Of a DNA stretch of 64,000 bases, positions 1-11,900 are shown in pieces. The first letter of the stretch is position 1. Every line of letters starts with the position of its first letter. The DNA is from Rostratula benghalensis (taxonomy: Eukaryota; Chordata; Aves; Charadriiformes; Rostratulidae), in contig VXAI01000275.1 in assembly GCA_013399305.1 (NCBI GenBank), positions 306,227 to 370,226 of the forward strand, read 5' to 3'. The translations under genes and the position numbers were made by a program. Below the pieces are notes generated by a model, which saw only the letters and a list, made by a program, of their open reading frames with translations, had not been told where the DNA came from and searched no databases.

Positions 1-700
1 CTAGAAGGGGATAATAATCAGTAGGTTTTACTAGGCCAGGAAGTTTTTTACACACATCCCTAACCCGTGCCCCTGGTAGGCAGCAGACTTCTCTGTGAAG
101 TGGGTCAGGACGGCATATTGGCCCCTCTGCCCCCTCAGTAGAGAGTCACCTACCACAATGACCCTTCTCCTTTTCCTTTCACTGCCAGTTGTGAGGCCAG
201 GTCGATGGTGACACGGTCGTTCTGGCACTTCTGGCCTGGGTGCAGTAGCCTCCTCTCCATTAACTGTTTCCTCAAGAGTAACTGGGGAGCTGGGCGGTCA
301 TTTGCCTGCTCCCCCGAACAACCTGTTTCCATTCCCCCTTTTCCCTGAGATCCTGACCTGTTGTCTGATGCTGTGAAGAGGGAGGACCATCTAATGTGCA
401 GGAACCCTCGACCCGTTTCCTTTCTCCCAGAGAGTGGGTCCACCAATCTATTTCCCTCTCACACTCCCTAATGGTCCTCAGCCTCTCCACTTCATCCCTC
501 AGCTCAGCCACCTCTCTGAGCAGGTCCCTCACCTGGTCACACCTGACACAGGTGCTGTCTCCACTGCTCTCCATCGCACGTGCCAGGCTGCGGCACTCTC
601 TGCAGCCAGAGGCCTGGACACCCACACCTTTGTACCTGACCTCTGTCTGGGTGCCCACAGCTTTTCGTGCTTAAGTATCCTTATGTCATATTTATGAAAT
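1..700 (-). mobile_element. CR1 LINE fossil, ORF1 region, cut by window edge
   Basis: On the minus strand a broken frame starting near 658 reads as CR1 ORF1. It has a cysteine-rich start (CRECRSLA, then CVRCDQVRDLL), then a heptad-like coiled coil (VAELRDEVERLR), and after two frame changes it reaches VIVVGDSLLRG near 130-165. That last motif matches the GDS start of the SGNH/GDSL esterase-like domain known in CR1 ORF1 proteins. Three reading frames are needed to follow it (272-658, 150-446, 31-228), so it is a pseudogene. The element continues left of the window. The right boundary, near 700, is approximate. Confidence 0.8.
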
Positions 701-3700
701 AAATCTGGAGCCCTCTGGTGGCCAAAACTGCATTGGTAACCTTGCTGGACACTAAACCAGAGATGATCTTAGAGTTAGCTGCCCTACCTTATCTTGGCAT
801 TGGCCAATAAATATTATGGAAATGGCTCCACAACTGAATCCAGTGGGATATACTGGGACGGGAAGGAGTCAGCACAGACAGACATGCAGACTGTGGACTC
901 TCACAGGTTAAAATCCTGGCATATCTGTCAAATCTGTGATTTGCCCACAGATTACCCTGGCTAGATTTCATCCTCATCACTAGGTGAGAAGACACCAATA
1001 GCAAGGAGGAGCCACTGAAAATGCTCACCATAATTTGTTACAAATTACCTGATGAATCTCTCAGAGAGTTGCAGGGGTAAAACCAACCTGACTTCTTAGC
1101 AGGGTTGCAGTGGAAAGGCAAGCCACAAGTAGAGGAGAGGTTGGGCAGCTGCAGAATAGCCACTCTGTCACCTCCGAGAATAGTTATGAGGCTCCGTGGA
1201 ATCATCTTTTTTCAAGTAGCCACAAAATTCGGCCAAATGAGGTTGTGTCTGTGCTTTTGGCAGTTGCTTTACAAGTGCTCACTGTAAACTGTTTTGTTTA
1301 CTTGAGCACTTACTTAGAAGTACTTTTTCTTTCTCAAATACAGTGCGATATTTACCAAGGAGTTGACTCAGCAGAAGCTAAAGCTCACATGTGTGCTGCC
1401 CCAGGTTGTTTGGTCTCCTAATGGTGCCTCTTGAAGGTGTAACAACAGTTCCTTTATGAGATTACCTTATTCTTGTGACCCTCCTTGCCAGATGCTATCC
1501 AATGCAAAAGAAAGCAAGCTTGTTTGTCTAGTGTTTCCTTCCTTGAACTTTGATTACCATAGCTTTGATTTTTTTTTGCCTAGAAGCCCAAAATACTTTT
1601 GGACTTATGGAAGGGAAAGGCCATGCAGTCTCCTGACCTCCTGTGATTGTCTCCTCACAGGCTGAGAGGACTCTGAGCAGTGCATGCAGGCTGCTCTGAG
1701 GTTCTCCAACCAAAGGATGTCATGGCAGAGTCATCCTTCACAGGCTGCTCATCTGCAGGGCCACATAAACCTTGACCTTGCTCCAACTCTCATTGCTCTT
1801 GAGAGAAACACTACAGAAGAGCAAGAAGCTCCACCAAGCCCAGAGCAAGCTCTGCCAGGGGAAACATCAGTTCTTTTCTTTATCTGTACTACCTAACCCT
1901 GCAGATTGTGGATAATGACAGGTTGATTTCACCTCCTGGGCACACTGACTGTCATTTACCAGCCTCTCCTCTTGAGACTGAGACTTATTGCCTCCAGCGC
2001 CACCTGCAACAAAAATACCCCGAACTCTTAAAGCTGAAAACCACTTAAGTATTTCACTGGTCACTTGTTTCACCTTGCAGCAGAGTGATCCTTCTCCAGA
2101 AAGTCCACAGGCACTTCCTCACAGAGCTCCAGCTCACTAATAGGTGCTGATATCAAAGGAATGCTCCATTCTGCAGAGATTCTACCTATGAGGATTATAT
2201 TCACAGTGAGTGCAGTAGACTGACACTCTTAGACACCAGGGAGAAGATTAACCATTCAGCTCATGTTATACCTTCTTTCTTGGATTTTCAAAATCAAGCT
2301 GAATGCATGGATGCAAAAAATATAAAACATATGAGCTGAATTATTTCCCGGAAACCTCGCTATACTTAAAACTGGCATGTAAACAAGGGAAAAACAATGG
2401 AAAAGCTTATAAAAATGCAGTTTTGATGAGTTATGAAACCTGGTATGTTTTTTTTGCAGATGAAATCCTAAACCATAAGAATGTTGGTAAGAAGAGTCAC
2501 TTGTCCATTCTTTGCTTCTCAGTCCTCAGATATTTTCCTAATGCTGTAAATGCCAAGTATTAATTTTAGATGCTCTGCAAAAGTCCATGGCCCTAAGGAC
2601 ACTAGAAACAGTGAGCAAAAGAGAGGGGTTTTTTCCCTTCCAACAGCCAGTCACAAATGGAATTATAGCTATCCTTTCTGTTCTGGGAGGGCTAAATTAC
2701 CACAAAGGACTTTTGACAAGGAAAAACAAGGGTCTTTTGCCCTGCCACAAGCAATCGCTAAAATTAAAGAGGAGTCTGCATTTGGAAGAATGCAAGAAAG
2801 CATTTGGTACAGTTTTTAAGACAAAAAGAAGAGGATCAAACAGGTGGGGAAGAAGAGGAAAAGATAGAAGTAATTTTGAAGATTACAAAGGCATGGCTGG
2901 AGAAGCTTCCTGTGGGTGAAAAAGAACCACAACTGACTAGAAAAAAAAATGTTTAGATGTGTTATATCCTGCTTTGAGATCAAGAAGGCAGTGAGGAGAA
3001 ATTAACATAAATTAACCAAGAAGGCAATTAAAGTGCATTCAGATACCTTAAAACAAACTGTCTCACTATAAACTGGAGTTAACCCTGTTCCATAGGACAG
3101 TATTTACTACAGTCTAAGACACTAAATGACTATTCTAAAAAGAACAGCTTGTTCACCACTCATGGAGCCAAAGTCAGTCCAGTTTAATGCCTTGCAGTAC
3201 ACGAGCTCTGGAGGCTTCTGGCTGCATTATTCAACACTGATATACAGCCCTTGGAAGAGCAAAAACAAGTCCTTATGCCAGCAGCATACAGATGATGTTC
3301 AGGTGGGCAGGTATTATGACAAGAAAAGGATAAGCAATCACTCAGGAAGTCCATGTCAGCAGGAACAAGGTAAAAGGAGCATCTGTCTGACCTTGATTGA
3401 GAGGGAAAGTCATATTAATATGTTACCCATTCCAGTGCACAGCCTTTTGGCATGGAATCCTTCAGCTACATCCCTGACCAGTACCTATGAAGAAAGTTAT
3501 CTCCAGTCTACAGAGGAAATTGTTTGGAAACTTTTTTCTTGCATGTGTCCCATTCACAACACTGCAGTCTTTAAAGGAAAAGCATGGACTGAAAAGACAG
3601 CCCCCGAACAAATCCTGGGCATAAATCCTGCATGTGTTGGATAAGACTACTGGAGAATAACTTTACCAAGACAAAGATTTGCTATGGGTCTTAAGAGGAC

Positions 3701-6700
3701 GTGTTTCATGTGCTTTTAAAAAATTTCTTTGATTAGTAGCAAAGAACTTCATGTTGCTCTAAGTGTCAAATCAGCAGCCTTTATCGACTTAACCACCCCA
3801 AAAACATGCAGTTCAGGTAATGACAGGGTAACCATACTTATCATCGTCCTCCTGAGACACTACCAAGCAGGCAATGTTACTGGAGGACAGAGATGTAATT
3901 TTTTCTCCACATCCACTCCAATACAAGAATTTGCGATGAGGCTGTCAGATTCAGCTGCTGGTGTAGTCTAGGTTGGCCAAGGTAATAATATGCTTTGCTC
4001 CCTACTTGGTAAGACTTTTGGAGCAAAATTATGACAACTTTTTGTTAAGTAAGTTCCCCAAGAATGTCTTCATATCACTAGGCTCTTCCCTGTCTGAAAA
4101 GGTTTGTTTATCCTGGAGAAGTAAAACAATCCCTGGATCACAGCCTGAGTCCACCATTGCTATTCAGCACAGCACCTGTGGTCTGGGTTGGGGAAGATGC
4201 GAGCTCCTCAGCAAGCTTTGTGGGCTGCTTCTCCTCCCAGCTACTTCCTACCTGGCTTTCACCAGATCCCATCTCTCCAGACAGCAGAAAATCTAGAAAT
4301 ATCCAACCAGCCCTTCCTTAAGCCTCACAATATGCCCTTTTCTCTCCCATACCACCTTAGCTTTATCCAGACTCTCACAATAGGATGTGCCTGCTCTGTC
4401 AGTGAGAGTTGGTCATATTTCACAGAAACCAGCCACTTGTTGACACTGGGAAAGCTACAGCTTTTAGATACAAAGAGCTTATTAGCTCAGTTTGCTGTCA
4501 CTCACCGCTTCAATTTGTATGCCTATGATTCTACTTACTGAACTCCTACTGTAAGCTGAAAGAAAGATTTTAGAAGTACCTAACTATCTATTCCATCTGT
4601 TCCCTCCAAATAAATTTCCTTCTCTTAGCAATTGATTTCCAAAGAAGACAAGGTTAAGGAGCTGTTTCTTACAGGCTGGTAATAGTTTGGGTATCCCCTA
4701 GTGGCACTAAACAGAATACCACTAACTCAAACCTGGATGTCTCTAGTAGCACACATCCTTCCCTGACTATTCATTATCTGCTTTGCTGTGGTCTGTAGCA
4801 CCGTCAGTCATGGGCTACAGTACCAAATGCTGATTAACTTCATTTGTGGCAGCCACAGAAGACAAGAAGTCTCTCTTGATACCAAACACATTAAGAAACA
4901 AAGGCTCTGGTTATTCCATGCTTTAGGAGCCTGGGCCACACTTGCATTTGTCATATTTAGTAAGAATATTTGTCTTCAAACAGCTATGTGACCGTGAGAC
5001 CAAAGGTTTGTCAAATATAACAAAGGTATCTTCTGCCACTGTCCTAGACAAAAGATGTAGGCTCACCACAGTGACTTTGATCCATAGAGCCATCCGCCAC
5101 AGCTAAGAGGAGTCAATACTTCAGTGTCAAAGAAATACAGGAGCACCTGCTGCAAAATCTTTAGGCTGCAGATCTTTCTATAAGATTATATCATATTTAA
5201 TAATGAAAAAAAAATTGACAATCTCACAATATTACAGTTATTTCATGTTAATATATTCCACCTTGATTAACAGTAATAACAATTTAAATATTCTGAAGTG
5301 CAATATGATAGAATATTTTGGGTTTGAAAAAAAGGATATTTTTTTTCAAAGAAACTTTAAATGCTGCCACTCTGCCATGAGAAGGAGCTTAGTGAAAAAT
5401 CTTGGTGGCATAGTTCTCAGGCCTCTACAGTGCACTCCAGCTCTGTTCAATTCATATGTGGGGAACAACATTCCTGCATTTCCTTGTCCATGGAGGGCTT
5501 CCTTTCAGCCATCCAAAGACATATCCTTTAGTATTGGCAAGGTCAGCTCAATAATTACCCAAGTTCCAGAGGCTGAGTGGAAAAGGATAACCTTTCTTTA
5601 GCTTTTTGTATCATCCTATAACCTTTAAATTGGAACAGTACCCCTGCTATCAAATTCAACGGGAGTTTTCGTATAATTTTGTATAAGACTCATTATCTGG
5701 GGAATATATCTGCCATCAGTTTTAAAGCCAGAAAGGATTGCTATGATCATGTAATGTAACTAGAAAAGGGAAACAAACAGCAGAAACTCCTACAGGCAAA
5801 ACAGCCCTGTATTACAACTAGCTCTTCAGCTACTGTCATCCTCATAGCTTTCCTGTCCTCTAAATCTGCAAGTTACACTGAAAGGATAACCTCAGCAGAC
5901 AGATACTCCACACTTACCATCATCAGTGGCTTGACACCCCTCATATGAGACAAAGGACCTGCTTTTTACCACTGAAATGTGGTTAGTAAAGGAGAAGTTA
6001 GTGCAGTCCAAGCCTAAAGTCACCAATACTGTCATATCAATTTACTTGTCCGGTTTGAGGAGTTTCAAAACAGCTGTGTTATATCAAGATGGATGCATGA
6101 GAACTCCATAGGCACTACCTAATTAATGAACAGCAGCACAAAAAAACCACAAACAAACAAACAAAAAGCACACCTCCACAAAAAAAAACACACCCAAAGC
6201 AAAAACTCCACAGCTACTTAGGCTGCTAAGAAAGGGAGAGAGAAAATTCTAGAGAGTTTCCTAGAGGCAGAATCTGTAGGGATAGTTATTTGCACATCTG
6301 AAATAGCGCTGCAGAGGAAAAGAGAAAAGTAAAAAAAAAAAAAAAAAGTTACCAGGTATCAGGCATTCAAATTTCCTCCAGCTCATTTCTGAATGCATCT
6401 TGCGCCCTCTCCTGGAGCGCTGTATTCATCCTAGCCAAGGCAGGGCAGAGGGAAAAGGAAAAAAGGTGTTCAATGGAAAGGATCAGATACAGGAAAAGGC
6501 AGGGGCCATTAGAAGTGTGAAAGCTAAAGGGATATATTGTAGGGCTTGCTCCCTACAGGATGCCAAGAGGGGAAGGGATGGACACAGGGATTTGGGGCTA
6601 TCTTACCTCACTCCACAGCCAACTTAAGAGAGTAGACTCACAAATTTGGATACAAATTGGGGGGTGTGTCATAATTGCAGATTTACTGAAAACTTGAACA

Positions 6701-9700
6701 GAAATCTCTGGCATCAATCAGAGTTGTGTCATCACCACAAGCCAAATCTGTGGTACTGACAAAGGATGTCACCAGCACAACCTTTAGCCTCTGGGAAGGG
6801 TTCTTCAGTGTCAGGTATACACCTGTGTTGCTTACCTCATTGCAGCTGCTTTTGCCAAGAAATTTCATGTCCCAACAACAGGACAGACACTCGACATAAG
6901 GCAAGCTACCCACTCCCGGTGGTAGAAGTGCTTGGGAAGAGCAGATAGGCATCTCAAAATATCCACTCCTGCAGTGGTCCTTCTGGCAGCTCACTCAGAA
7001 ACTGCCTGGGAAATACCTAATGCTTCAGGTGTCATACCAGCCATTTCCCTCCAGTCTTGTACACTTCTACAGAACCCAGGGAAGAGCAGCTGATCAGATC
7101 ATTAGTTTGTCTTTCAAAAGTTAGATTTTCCTTTGAAATCATTCTCTCTGGAGATTTTTATTTAATTAGATTCAAGTAAATAAGCCCAAAAGCTCTAAAT
7201 TTACTGCAAAAAGTTCTCACTGAGTTTTATGAAGCTGCAAGAACTTTCATATTTAAGCTGGTTGGCATAAATTTAATCCTGGTGTATCACAACCAATAAT
7301 GCAATAACGTGGTTTATGCTGGGAAAGTATGAGCCTAAAGTCTCCCAAAACATTCTGGCCTCATGCAAAGTGTTCATCTGGGGATGATCTAACTCCCAGA
7401 TTCCCAGAACAGCTCCTCAAATTATTTGGGAGAGTACTAGTTGTCATATGCAAAATTCACACTGGGGACTGCTGCAGGGAATTGGTTCTAGTATCCAAGA
7501 CTAGTCAATTTGATTTATTAGCACAGATATTGCTTGAGCATCTCATGGAAATAAGGCTCAGAATCCATCTTTAAAGTCACTCCAAATGCTGTACATTACA
7601 CCATTAACTTGTGCTCTCTTCTCTCATTGAGAAAAATGCAGAGCAGATGAAATTGGTGCACCCAGCCCTGAAGATGAACTTCTCCTGTGCTACTCCTTGA
7701 ACAGTTATTAAGGCTGTAGCAGAGAACTGAAAGGTTTCCTGATGCAGTCACATTTTCCAGGGAAAAGGAACTAAACAAGACAGGCTAGCTACAGCAGATG
7801 CAGCCAAGAAAAGGTAAGAAGGTGTCAGCTTGCTCCCTTCCCTTTCAAATACAGCCATGCTGCTCTTGCCAACATTACTGCAGTGTTACCCCAGCCGCAC
7901 ACACCAGTGTAGGATTGACATGTGTATAATATCTTTTCCCTTTTCACTTCTGTATTTCTTCCTATTGCAGCATCCCATCTCCATCCCATCAACATTTAAA
8001 CTAGACCAGGCTGAGTAGTTTAGTGTGACTGGAATCCAATACACCCCTCTCCCTGTATGGTCCAAGAAAGGAGCTCTGAGACATCTGACTCCACATATAA
8101 GGGCTATACTGCATCTCAGTCTCATCTGTATGAGCTATGGTCATGGATGATACAGTCTGGATCATTCACAACACTGATACCGAACAGCATCACAGCACCA
8201 CCAAGTATCAAGCAATGATAACTCTCTCTCTCCTTCTCTCTCCCTGACACCAGTCCTCAGATCCTTGTTATTCTCACCTCATGGGTGGAGAAGTTCTCCA
8301 AAGACAGGGGAAAATCATCCCTACTTCTGGAGACTCTACCCATAGTGCAAAGTGTCACTGAGACTTACCCCTTCAGCCCACCTATAACTGCAGCCTATGA
8401 GATCCACATCATTCTCAAAGGACCCTTGCCAGGGAATGCAGAGATCTGGTGACTCCTGATGCATGTTCTGGCTCTCTGCTGGGAAAATGGTTGTTCTGTA
8501 AACTAGCAGGAAGGTTAATCCTCATGACCCCTTCTCCTCCCCTCTGTCACAGTGAGGAGACTAGACACAACACCAGAAGCAACTCCAGAGGGAGGTAGAG
8601 AGACTGGATCATAGCAGGACTCCACAGCACCAAACAGGTCTTCACAGGCTGCCAGAGAGTTGGGCCCCACACTAAAGATTCTGCAGTGTGTTTGTACCTC
8701 TGCCACTCAGAGCCTTCAGTTTGGAACTGCAGTGCTCCCAGCTTGGTCACTGACAGGAGCTGATGGTATGGATGAAAGTCCTAGACGCTTTCCTCTTTCC
8801 CTATGTGATGCCCAGGTCTGATTCCAATATGGACATATAATGCAACAGAAGAACTGTGTTGTCTTTACAGAGTAATCAGAAGACAGAAAGTGATCAGCTG
8901 CAGAAGGTAACCAGTACCCAGCTAATTTGTAAGAAGCTACAACTACACATCACTATATAGCAAAGAAATTTAGGAAAGGAGGTGACTTTCTGAACCCAGT
9001 ATCTCCTTAACGACTTCCTCAGATCATCACTAAACATGTCGCAATCCAGGGATGTCCCAATGCTACCTTCAGCCCCTGCTAGACAAAGATGCATGTACAC
9101 AGAGCCTCTACGGACACCTCCAGCTCCCAAATAATATTCAGGCACAAGTGTAAAAGCATTTTTTGCTCTACTGAGTACTTTAGGCTTGGATTCTCACTGT
9201 CCCCAGGCTGCATCCTACAAACCACTGGGGAAGGAGTCCTGCTGTTTTTCACCCTCGCAATTGCATGCCAAGAGAAAAAGATCCAGTGATTACAGCAAAA
9301 ACAAGTCTTACATGAACATTCACTTCTCCCTGAAGCTGAACTTGCTGACCCTAAAGATATCACGGTGGGCTCATAATCCACTTATGGGCTTGTTGACTGC
9401 AAGCATAATAGAGATAGTGGTTACATGATGCATTGATGACTATTACAAAGTGGTTTGAAATGGTCATTTTCTGTTCAGCATCAAGACATACTGTAAAGGG
9501 TGAAATTTTCTATTAATAAACAAGGAAATTATTCCCCTATGAGTATGCAAATTATTATTCAGGAAATGGCCTGGGCTATTAGGAGCTATTAATGTGCACA
9601 AAATCAATACACAGGCAGATTGTCTGCTCCATTCAAAGGTAAACACACCAGTCATACTGGCTCAGATTGGTGTGGGGGATGGAATATGACTTTTTCCCTT

Positions 9701-10540
9701 TTAAAAGAGCACGAGTGTGCTATGCAGACTTTGTGTTACCTTGATGGTGTCACCAAAGACATTATCTTCAGTTCAGGTTCAACTTTTATGGACATGGTAG
9801 TTAATGAAGACACATTTGACCAAGTCACAAAGACAAATAGATGTAGAGCTCCCATTTTTCTCTAGTGGGTACTTCTCATTTACCTTCTTCATGAACATCA
9901 GACTTTCACTGTTGTGTCTACTGACTTGCTAGTTTCCCAGCAGTGGGTGCTTGCTGCCTAAATAAATTTGGAAAGTAAGGATGAACTTTACACAGTTCAT
10001 CTAGTGTCCACTGAGGTACTGTTCAAGGCTCTTTAAGGGTTTGTGAACAAGTTTTAAGCACTCCATAAAGATCATTAAGAAAAAAACACCATTTGTCAGT
10101 AAGCTGGTATTTACTCTATTACTATTCTCATCTCCATCATTAGTATTTAGATCTGTAAATCAAAAAAGATTGGCAAACAATTACCTAATTCCATCAGAGC
10201 GTGGGGAAGGTCAGATCTAGATCTTCAAATGGTCAAAGCTATATAAATCCATTTAATATAATTTACTATTGAAGTTGATCTGATTTTGGTCTTTCTAGAT
10301 GTAGGTTTTCTCTTTCTGCCAATATTCTGAATTAAGCCTGAAGAATGATCACAAGCAGACACTGAAAGAAAAATAAGAACAGAACAAACATATATGACAT
10401 GATTTCTAGCTCTAGTGGTCTACTGAACCTAATGTGTTTTGCTGTATTTGATCTGCAAACAATCTCTTTTACTAGTGTTTATCAGGTTTTCCCTGATTTC
10501 CATGTGAATGTCTTGCCTACTCACTATCCTTTGTCAATGG
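700..10540. other. Non-coding stretch, no gene recognised
   Basis: This is AT-rich unique-looking DNA. Simple-sequence features are an A/C-rich patch with AAAC units (about 6,139-6,200), an A17 tract (6,331-6,347) and a CT-rich run (8,221-8,245). The longest open frame, 172 codons on the plus strand at 3,126-3,644, resembles no family I know and has no domain or membrane signature. I see no repeat fragment I can name and no splice-framed conserved exon. Confidence 0.5.
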
Positions 10541-11900
10541 ACAAACCTCCAGTTCTGTTTCTCTTTGCATGAAGTACTACCTCCACCTTTGTGTTTTGAA
10601 CCTGGATCCCAACAGCCTCATTCAGTTGCTCCAGGTCTAGTTACCCCAGAAGAAACAGGTAACTCTTAATCCCTACTCAAGCTCTCTATGCCATTCATAA
10701 ATTAGACCTCTGTCATACATTTGTCACCACCATTGTCTCTTTCCCAGGTGGAAGAGTGCTGGCCCACTCAGTCACTCCTCAACCAGACCTGTTGCCTACA
10801 CTGATGATCTTCCTTTCCTTTTCTAAACTTTTTCCACTTATAATCTGAAGATGGGGTACCAGGACTGCAGCTCCTAGCTCCTAGCATTTCTCTTTTTTTT
10901 TGTTGTTATTTAGATTGCTACTTAGTGCTGAGATGATTGTTGATGGAGGTATCTATTATAACCACATTGTCTCATTTCTGATCAGCAAGGATCAACTCAG
11001 TGCTTGTCCTTGAAACTGGGATTATTTTTGCCCATAGCTACTTTACATTTAACCACACAGAATTTTATCTGTCTTTTCATTGCACTGTCTCTTAGTCTTG
11101 TAAAGTCCTTCTGCAACTCTTTACAGCCAGTCCTTTTCCTTACTGCTCTGAAGAACTTTGTGTCACCACCATTGAACACCTCACTGCTCACTCCCTCTGC
11201 CAGATCGTTTTTGAAAGTGCAGAATAGCACAAGCCTCAGGACTGATCCCATCCAACAGCAACTTTGCTCCATTCTATCAGTTGGCCAGAGTCTCTGCCCA
11301 CTGTTTCACATTTTTAACCATGCCAGGATCTCTCTTATCCCACATCTGTACAGCTCCCTGTGAAGCCTTCTGGAAATCTAACCTAAGCCAATAGACTCAA
11401 CATTATCATTGTGTTTGCTTACCCCTTCAAAAACTTACTTTTCTCAGGAAAAACCTCCCTTAGTAGAAACCATGAGGACTTTTCCAAAGGAATTTTTTTG
11501 CCTTTATCAGGCATTCATCAATTCAGGGGGTTTTGCTACATTCTCTACTAATTTGCCTAGTACAGATGTCAAATTTATGAGACCACAGTTCCTTAGACAC
11601 CCTTGAAAAAAAAAAAAACTTGTTTTAAAGAATGGCACCATGCTTGCTACACTCCAAACTCCAGGCATCAATGGAAGTTTAAGTGGATTTACCAATGGAA
11701 GTTTAAGTGGATTCTACAGTGACATAAGTAATTCCATTATTTCTTTTGAAATTCATGAGTGAATACCACTCAGTTCTGGTGATTTTTCAGCAGTTAATCT
11801 GTATATCTGCAAAACAATTTCTGCCACAGTTAATTAATATAAGAGATGTAAATCTGTCTTTGATTTAATTTCTTCTAATTCAATGATTCTCCAAATTTTA
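10540..11900 (-). mobile_element. Ancient CR1/L3-like LINE fossil, 3' UTR and ORF2 C-terminal part
   Basis: Read on the plus strand this is the reverse complement of an old CR1 subfamily found in sauropsids. The match to remembered consensus blocks continues in order for over 1 kb: a 3' UTR block near 10,560-10,870 (TTTGTGTTTTGAACCTG, then TAAATTAGACCTCTGTCAT), a middle block near 11,090-11,260 (TTCTGCAACTCTTTACAG, then CACCTCACTG and CAGATCGTTTTTGAA), and a distal block near 11,550-11,820 (TTTGCCTAGTACAGATGTCA, then GAATACCACTCAGTTCTGG). It has many substitutions and indels and no coding capacity, so it is much older than the CR1 copies with clean 3' tails elsewhere in the window. Boundaries are approximate. 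Confidence 0.75.
11669..11713. repeat. 24-bp tandem duplication
   Basis: The 21-base string CAATGGAAGTTTAAGTGGAT(T) occurs at 11,669-11,689 and again at 11,693-11,713, giving a period of 24. It lies inside the old CR1 fossil, so it is a local duplication after insertion. Confidence 0.9.

Noticed and set aside
272..658. 128-codon minus-strand frame as a novel coiled-coil protein
   Set aside because: The cysteine motif, coiled coil and following GDS esterase motif identify decayed CR1 ORF1.
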